From CAYFFO01 sp964342485 (GTDB taxonomy: Bacteria > Chloroflexota > Dehalococcoidia > Lucifugimonadales > CAJWER01), in assembly GCA_964342485.1 (NCBI GenBank), contig CAYFFO010000027.1:1-27168 (forward strand): a stretch of 27,168 bases of DNA. The letters run 5' to 3'. The notes under the pieces were generated by a model. The model worked only from the letters and a program-made list of their open reading frames with translations, was not told the DNA's origin and did not search any database. Of this stretch, positions 23,236 to 27,168 are shown in pieces (the stretch's first letter is position 1; each line of letters opens with the position of its first letter). The position numbers and the translations under genes are program-made.

Positions 23236-24098
23236 ATTTTTATCGTTTGAATCACCCTGTGAGCAGCGTTATAGTCCCTTTCACCACTATTCAAGATAGA
23301 GGGAATTAGGTAAATAGAATTAAATCCAATATCTTGATATTTTTTAATTAATTGAACTGCTATGTCTACCCCTGATCTACCCCTATCCAAGTCAAGAGTT
23401 ACCCATTCTGGTATTTTCCCAAATGATTTGCCACCCTGTACCATAATTTGCACCCCGCAAAACAAAGGTGCTTCAATGGCCTCGTTATATAGTCGTTCAT
23501 ATTCTTCGATAAAGCTCAAAAGACGATTAGGATCAAACAATGCTTGGACAAAAAAATATTGTGCCCCGGCTTTAAGTTTCCTTCGAGTTAATTCCAGTTC
23601 AGTAGTAAGGCTATTACCTAAATCGATGGTCGCACCTAGACAAAAGTTTGTAGGATAATCTAGTTTGCGTCCCTTGAAGTCCAATCCCATATTCATTTTG
23701 TGGATAGATTTAATAATTCGGCTAGGCCGAGACCCAGATATTAGTTCAATTTTCGACGCTTCATCTTTTGTGAACGCATCACCAGCAACAATAACAACAT
23801 TTTCTAACCCATGAAGAGCAAGGCCAAGTAATAAACTCTGGAAGGCCAATTCGTTCATGTCACGTGTTGTGAGTGTAAAAACAGGCTCACTAGAAGTATT
23901 TTGTTTTAGCCACAATGCAGCTAAAGCTGGATGTACTCTTGGGCTCTTGCCAGGATTGTATGCAAATGATACAAAATCTGCACCAATATCACCACATAAA
24001 TGCAATTCCTCCGCTCTGTAATCCCTCGGCGGAGAAACGTCACAGATCACTAGCGTTGAATTTGGGTTTTCAATACGTTTTTGTACTACAGTGGACAT
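23232..24098 (-). CDS. Methylenetetrahydrofolate reductase (MetF-like)
   Basis: This 288-aa protein of the MTHFR superfamily is an FAD enzyme reducing 5,10-methylene-THF to 5-methyl-THF, the methyl donor for methionine synthesis. The barrel opens with LVICDVSPPR, where the family's catalytic Glu (E-x-x-PP) is replaced by Asp (D20). Other marks are FVSFAYNPGKSPRVHP, VFTLTTRDMNELAFQSLLLG, VVIVAGDAF and the AGAQYFFVQALFDP strand, which corresponds to the family's GAxFxxTQxxFD. Length matches the short bacterial form. An unlinked MetE-like protein is in the same window. The stop codon shares bases with the lipA stop. The family is clear; the Glu-to-Asp change may mark a subgroup or altered activity. 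Confidence 0.85.
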   Translation of the reverse strand: MSTVVQKRIENPNSTLVICDVSPPRDYRAEELHLCGDIGADFVSFAYNPGKSPRVHPALAALWLKQNTSSEPVFTLTTRDMNELAFQSLLLGLALHGLENVVIVAGDAFTKDEASKIELISGSRPSRIIKSIHKMNMGLDFKGRKLDYPTNFCLGATIDLGNSLTTELELTRRKLKAGAQYFFVQALFDPNRLLSFIEEYERLYNEAIEAPLFCGVQIMVQGGKSFGKIPEWVTLDLDRGRSGVDIAVQLIKKYQDIGFNSIYLIPSILNSGERDYNAAHRVIQTIKI

Positions 24099-24173
24099 GA
24101 TTATTTCTGGTAGCTCAGGTAAATATCTCCTTAACTATCCAGCTAAGACTCGAGCAAACACCCCGTCTACTAC

Positions 24174-24195
24174 AACAAAGAACATTATCTTTGTT
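24174..24195. terminator. Hairpin between the double zinc-ribbon gene and metF
   Basis: An 8-bp perfect stem (AACAAAGA with TCTTTGTT) and a 6-nt loop lie 18 nt after the zinc-ribbon stop on the minus strand. It could end that transcript before metF. The better T-run is on the plus strand, so it may instead stop plus-strand read-through from lipA. Confidence 0.4.
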
Positions 24196-24212
24196 TTAAA
24201 TCAGCATCACGG

Positions 24213-24686
24213 TTATTTCCAGCCTAACATCCCGTTCCTACGGGGAATAATTGACACACGGTGACCATCATAGCATTTAAAACGTTGCTCTCTAGGATCC
24301 ATTCTTTTACCGGACAGTGATGACTCTTCCATCAGGCTGCTGCAAAACGGACAAGTCACTGAATATACTGCACGATTACCTTTGGGTACTAGTCTTACAT
24401 GGGTAAGAGTGTCAGACAAGTTATTGCTATTACCCATATACCTGGCTATATAGCGCGTAGAAGCACTAACAATACTAGTCCTTTTCCATCTAGGTTCTAT
24501 TTCCTCTGTATGAGTGTAATCTGCGTGCCCGCATGTTACACATTCGGGTTCATCGTGTCCTCGAAACATCCTAGACCCACAGCGCGTGCAAGTTCCACTG
24601 GGCCTGGCGGGACTTTTGACTGGAACAGGAAAAGGTTTCGGCGCAACTTGTGTTGCAATCTGATCGACAGTTAGCGTTGTAACCAT
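24213..24686 (-). CDS. 157-aa double zinc-ribbon hypothetical protein
   Basis: I do not recognise a named family. After a 30-residue Pro/Val-rich, basic lead (PKPFPVPVKSPARPSG) comes a first four-Cys ribbon (C33, C36, C49, C52; TCTRCGSRM then CVTCGHAD). A middle segment of about 55 residues contains YIARYMGN. A second ribbon-like set follows: C112, C115 (TCPFCSS) and C138 with H142 (KCYDGHRV), then a basic tail (IIPRRNGMLGWK). It has no membrane part, so it is probably a nucleic-acid-binding or scaffolding protein. GGAGGG (24698-24693) lies 6 nt before the ATG and sits in the loop of a small hairpin. The gene has its own promoter about 200 bp upstream. Translation is well supported; the function is unknown. 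Confidence 0.75.
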   Translation of the reverse strand: MVTTLTVDQIATQVAPKPFPVPVKSPARPSGTCTRCGSRMFRGHDEPECVTCGHADYTHTEEIEPRWKRTSIVSASTRYIARYMGNSNNLSDTLTHVRLVPKGNRAVYSVTCPFCSSLMEESSLSGKRMDPREQRFKCYDGHRVSIIPRRNGMLGWK

Positions 24687-24714
24687 AGCGATCCCTCCAT
24701 AATAAAGAATCGCT
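24687..24714 (-). promoter_or_regulatory. Hairpin that frames the zinc-ribbon gene's ribosome binding site
   Basis: On the minus strand AGCGAT (24714-24709) pairs with ATCGCT (24692-24687) around a 16-nt loop holding the GGAGGG site. The AUG follows directly. Such a stem could limit access of ribosomes. Confidence 0.4.
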
Positions 24715-24729
24715 TTGAAGGAAAACCTT

Positions 24730-24748
24730 ATGTAGCTATATGCTACAT
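24730..24748. repeat. Inverted repeat in the zinc-ribbon leader
   Basis: ATGTAGC and GCTACAT form a perfect 7-bp stem with a 5-nt loop, 44 bp upstream of the zinc-ribbon start. It could be an operator or an RNA hairpin. Confidence 0.35.
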
Positions 24749-24838
24749 GTAGGAATATGTTGTCAGGCCAATGATGACACCTAAATCGACGAAATAATCA
24801 CGACTTCAGCTCAATCATTCAGACTTTAACAAAAAGAC

Positions 24839-24865
24839 TAAGCTCACACCCCCGTGAAAAGCTTA
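24839..24865 (-). repeat. G-loop hairpin in the zinc-ribbon leader
   Basis: TAAGC-TCAC pairs with GTGA-GCTTA, with a 3-nt bulge. On the minus strand the loop is GGGGGT, and the same six bases occur again just upstream (24870-24865). Confidence 0.35.
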
Positions 24866-24886
24866 CCCCCAAAGCACGATACTATT

Positions 24887-24913
24887 CTTATACTAATATT
24901 AGACTTTTGTCAA
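24887..24913 (-). promoter_or_regulatory. Promoter of the double zinc-ribbon gene
   Basis: Minus strand TTGACA (24913-24908, perfect), 15 bp, then TATAAG (24892-24887, 5/6). The spacer is short. The leader to the ATG is about 195 nt. Confidence 0.45.
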
Positions 24914-24936
24914 TTCTTTTTTGAATAAGATATAAT
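24907..24936 (+). promoter_or_regulatory. Divergent promoter toward tRNA-Pro
   Basis: TTGTCA (24907-24912, 5/6), 18 bp, then a perfect TATAAT (24931-24936). Its -35 shares five bases with the -35 of the minus-strand promoter. The tRNA begins about 190 nt downstream. Confidence 0.5.
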
Positions 24937-25129
24937 TAAAATGCACGCTTTGTAGATATAAAACTGGATTTTAAGTAATATTCTATGTAATCTGCATTTA
25001 GGAAAAGAAATAGTATCCTGATTTATTCAATTGTTATTTTAATCAATCAGTCTTATATAAAATTGGTCTATTTAGCTTCCAAAGCTTGTTAATTAAACTA
25101 GATTGGTTTTATCATCTATGTAATGGTAT

Positions 25130-25205
25130 CGGGGTGTGGCGCAGTTGGAAGCGCGCGTCGTTTGGGACGACGAGGTCGCTGGTTCGAGCCCAGTCACCCC
25201 GACCA
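25130..25205 (+). tRNA. tRNA-Pro (anticodon TGG)
   Basis: A complete 76-nt cloverleaf with encoded CCA. The acceptor stem is CGGGGTG with CACCCCG, followed by discriminator A and CCA. The D arm is GCGC-AGTTGGAA-GCGC. The anticodon arm is CGTCG-TTTGGGA-CGACG, giving anticodon TGG for proline. The T arm is GCTGG-TTCGAGC-CCAGT. The first base C and the TGG anticodon agree with tRNA-Pro. crcB starts 55 bp downstream. Confidence 0.95.
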
Positions 25206-25260
25206 TCAAGCCTAATATTCTATAGAATTAGTGTCCTGAAATTTAATCCAAGGTGGCAGT

Positions 25261-25656
25261 TTGATTATAATTCTTGTCGGGATTGGAGGGTTCATAGGAG
25301 CCACACTAAGGTACCTGATTGGGAATTGGATACAAAATTTATTGGACAATCCAGAATTCCCTTATGGAACATTACTGGTAAATTTAATTGGTTGTTTGAT
25401 AATTGGATTTATTATTGCTATTTCTGAGACTCAAGACAATATTAGTCAAGAAATTCAAATATTTTTAACAGTTGGAGTTCTTGGAGGTTTCACCACTTTT
25501 TCTGCTTTTGGAATAGATACAGTTAATTTTATACGTAATGGGGATTTACACTTGGGTGCAATTAATATTGTTCTACAACTGACACTTGGAATACTTGCCG
25601 CTTGGCTTGGCTTGATAACTTGGAAATGGATAGCCGCACAAATACAATCTCTTTGA
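25261..25656 (+). CDS. crcB: Fluoride ion channel CrcB/Fluc
   Basis: This 131-aa four-helix membrane protein is a dimeric channel that exports fluoride. Family marks are GGFIGATLRYLIG near the start, YGTLLVNLIGCLIIGF in helix 2 (conserved Asn) and GVLGGFTTFSAFGID in helix 3 (the FTTFS phenylalanine/threonine track). A final helix follows (LGILAAWLGLITW). The start is TTG, with AGGTGG 4 nt before it. No fluoride riboswitch is evident in the 55 bp between the tRNA and the start. It may be transcribed by read-through from the tRNA. It is tail-to-tail with the sulfatase, only 6 bp apart. Confidence 0.93.
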   Translation: MIIILVGIGGFIGATLRYLIGNWIQNLLDNPEFPYGTLLVNLIGCLIIGFIIAISETQDNISQEIQIFLTVGVLGGFTTFSAFGIDTVNFIRNGDLHLGAINIVLQLTLGILAAWLGLITWKWIAAQIQSL

Positions 25657-25662
25657 CAAATA

Positions 25663-27009
25663 TTAAACAGATTGGACAGGCATAGCGTCTCCCGCATCAA
25701 ACCTCATTGCACTCCCGTCCATCACTTGTTCATTTTCAATCACCCTTAGTAGTCGTTCCGCTACGCCTTGATGAGAATCCGATAGATCAAACGATTCAAA
25801 TGGGTCCGATTCAATATCATAAAGCTCTATTGATTTATAACTACCCGCTATTTTTTTAGTGATTAATTTCCATTTACCTATTCTCATAGCTATCTCATTG
25901 CCACGAAACATCCAATAAATCTTACGGTCTGTAGCAGTAAAATTATGATCGTCTCCTGCTAACAAGGAACAAATATTGAGACCGTCCCATTCTGGGTCAA
26001 TATCTGGCTCTTGGTCGACAATCTCTGAAAAAGTAGGCATCCAATCCGCTATATGCAGAGGTTTTTCCAGTTTCCGAGGTTTAAATGTGTTGTGCCATGT
26101 AATAGAAGCTGGAGTTCTTATACCACCTTCATATAATTGCCCTTTTTGACCACGAAGAGGTAGGTTGCTTCCTAACCTGAGAGATGCTTCTTGGACCCCT
26201 GGATACAATTGGGCTTTTTCAAGCGACTGACTCTCTAAAGCACCATTATCGGATGCAAATACTATGATTGTGTTTTCAAACTGATTGTTTTCCTTAAGTA
26301 ATCTTATCAGTCTACCTATAGCGTGATCCATGTGACTTGCGTATGCAGCATATTGCTTGAACGAACGATCCTTCTCCACTTCGCAATCAAATTTCTGATT
26401 ATCATACTTAGCCAGCCAATTATCGGGCACTTTAACAGGAACATGAACAGCAGTGAAGGGAATATAAGCAAACCAAGGGCGTTCTCTAGATTCAATCCAC
26501 CCCGTTGCCTCTTCTAAAATCAAATCTGTTACATGACCTTGTTCTGATATAAAGCTGCCATTTCGATGCCATGTTTTTGAATATATCCCTGACTTATAAT
26601 AATGGCTATAGGGATCTACACCGCCTGCTAAACTTCCATAAGACCAATCAAAACCAAACGTATTCGGGCCATATTCTGGGGAAGATCCTAGATGCCATTT
26701 TCCAAACAGCCCTGTGTCATATCCAGCTTTCCCTAGCAAAGTGGACAAAGTTTCATAACCGTCTGGAAACACGGGGTGATTTGAAGGTATGGTAGCGTGG
26801 TCTCCAAATCGACTCGGATAACGACCGCTAAGCAAAGCTGTACGAGTAGGAGTACACATTGGCTGAACGTAGTGGTTATCTAACTCAATACCAACATTTA
26901 CTAAATAGTCTATATTGGGAGTTCTAATATCGGATCCATGATATTCCACATCTCCCCAACCAAGATCATCAGCAAGTATAAACAATATATTAGGATTACT
27001 TGTTTTCAT
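25663..27009 (-). CDS. Arylsulfatase (type I, formylglycine-dependent)
   Basis: This 448-aa sulfatase (PF00884, arylsulfatase-B-like) hydrolyses sulfate esters. The metal-binding start is NILFILADDLGWGD (D14, D15). The active-site motif QPMCTPTRTALLSGRYPSR has the Cys (C52) that is turned into formylglycine; the third motif residue is Thr (CxPTR) rather than Ser or Ala. HWHLG-like KWHLGSSPEYGPNTFGF, a central HxxH pair (VHVPV) and FASDNGA complete the metal site. The C-terminus has RIGKWKLI. The protein begins directly with the catalytic domain and has no signal peptide, so it appears cytoplasmic or exported by an unusual route. No sulfatase-maturing enzyme is seen in the window. Confidence 0.92.
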   Translation of the reverse strand: MKTSNPNILFILADDLGWGDVEYHGSDIRTPNIDYLVNVGIELDNHYVQPMCTPTRTALLSGRYPSRFGDHATIPSNHPVFPDGYETLSTLLGKAGYDTGLFGKWHLGSSPEYGPNTFGFDWSYGSLAGGVDPYSHYYKSGIYSKTWHRNGSFISEQGHVTDLILEEATGWIESRERPWFAYIPFTAVHVPVKVPDNWLAKYDNQKFDCEVEKDRSFKQYAAYASHMDHAIGRLIRLLKENNQFENTIIVFASDNGALESQSLEKAQLYPGVQEASLRLGSNLPLRGQKGQLYEGGIRTPASITWHNTFKPRKLEKPLHIADWMPTFSEIVDQEPDIDPEWDGLNICSLLAGDDHNFTATDRKIYWMFRGNEIAMRIGKWKLITKKIAGSYKSIELYDIESDPFESFDLSDSHQGVAERLLRVIENEQVMDGSAMRFDAGDAMPVQSV

Positions 27010-27148
27010 ACACCAATAATATAAACGATAATTGGAATTTACTAGTGCAATATTTCCATTTTAAAAGATACAGGCTTGTTAAGATTTTTTGACCGGTGCT
27101 AAAATGTATTTGATAGAATTGTATATTCATCTATATTTTGTTAATCAA

Positions 27149-27168
27149 TCCGCAGTAGCTCAGTGGTA
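27149..27168 (+). tRNA. tRNA 5' fragment at the window edge, probably tRNA-Asn
   Basis: The last 20 bases, TCCGCAGTAGCTCAGTGGTA, read as acceptor (TCCGCAG), TA, D-stem GCTC and D-loop AGTGGTA. The rest lies beyond the window. A tRNA that starts with T and TCC is typical of tRNA-Asn, so Asn is inferred; the anticodon is not visible. A TTGACC hexamer lies at 27091-27096 and could be its -35. Confidence 0.75.

Larger units (their letters stand above)
24687..25129. other. 443-bp AT-rich intergenic region
   Basis: No gene is supported here. It contains the RBS hairpin (24687-24714), a 7-bp hairpin ATGTAGC/GCTACAT (24730-24748), a G-rich-loop hairpin (24839-24865) and divergent promoters (24887-24936). 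The right part, 24940-25129, is very AT-rich leader sequence before tRNA-Pro. Its only structure is a 6-bp inverted repeat CTGATT/AATCAG with a 21-nt loop (25018-25050). Confidence 0.6.

Noticed and set aside
25206..25260. Fluoride riboswitch before crcB
   Set aside because: The 55-bp space is too short and lacks the conserved crcB-motif bases and pseudoknot; only a Shine-Dalgarno is visible.
25086..25427. 113-aa open frame across the tRNA-Pro
   Set aside because: It reads through the complete tRNA gene and the start of crcB in another frame, and its protein has no family look.
1..27168. CRISPR array, insertion sequence or prophage
   Set aside because: No regular direct repeats, transposase or integrase motifs, or terminal inverted repeats were seen in the window.

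Overview
This window is AT-rich bacterial chromosome. It reads like a streamlined Chloroflexota genome of the marine SAR202 / Dehalococcoidia type. That placement is inference from gene content: an FAD-dependent amine/amino-acid oxidase, amidohydrolase-2 enzymes, a tandem pair of Ldh_2 dehydrogenases, a SelA-like PLP enzyme, a DUF3179 lipoprotein, a signal-less sulfatase and short intergenic gaps. No 16S gene or other decisive phylogenetic marker is present. I see no phage, insertion sequence, CRISPR array or plasmid gene.

Layout. Positions 1-5034 (+) hold a catabolic stretch: the 3' end of a short-chain dehydrogenase, an amidohydrolase, a DadA-like FAD oxidase, a GT39-like membrane protein and a second amidohydrolase. 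Positions 5059-6448 hold small genes: an 83-aa orphan (-), the RNA 2',3'-cyclic phosphodiesterase ThpR (+) and a 70-aa zinc-ribbon protein (+). Positions 11126-6499 (-) are the rpmH-rnpA-yidD-[PQQ lipoprotein]-yidC-jag cluster followed by a MetE-like protein. rpmH is only 45 codons with a TTG start, and it has a near-consensus promoter. Positions 11334-16468 (+) hold the SelA-like enzyme, the DUF3179 lipoprotein and two adjacent Ldh_2 dehydrogenases. Positions 18507-16541 (-) hold a branched-chain aminotransferase, a small membrane protein and a PAP2-type phosphatase with altered motifs.

Positions 18716-19103 (+) hold a 48-aa lysine-rich protein and TatA. Positions 22155-19183 (-) are a tightly overlapped rlmD/trmA-maf-tatB-tatC operon, with three 4-base stop/start overlaps. 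Positions 22348-24686 hold lipA (+) interlocked tail-to-tail with metF (-), then a 157-aa double zinc-ribbon protein (-). The 443-bp gap 24687-25129 carries divergent promoters with overlapping -35 boxes and several hairpins. The window closes with tRNA-Pro(TGG), crcB, an arylsulfatase and the first 20 nt of another tRNA, probably Asn.

How the genes fit together. The central cluster handles translation and membrane-protein insertion (L34, RNase P protein, YidD, YidC, Jag), with a lipoprotein beta-propeller inserted in it. The Tat genes supply export of folded proteins. The flanks look like dissimilatory metabolism of organic compounds. I found no clearly new multi-gene system. The signals most worth a second look are the arginine-rich YidC tail encoded wholly over the jag start, the BamB-like lipoprotein in the yidD-yidC interval, the altered PAP2 motifs and the hairpin-framed ribosome binding site of the double zinc-ribbon gene.
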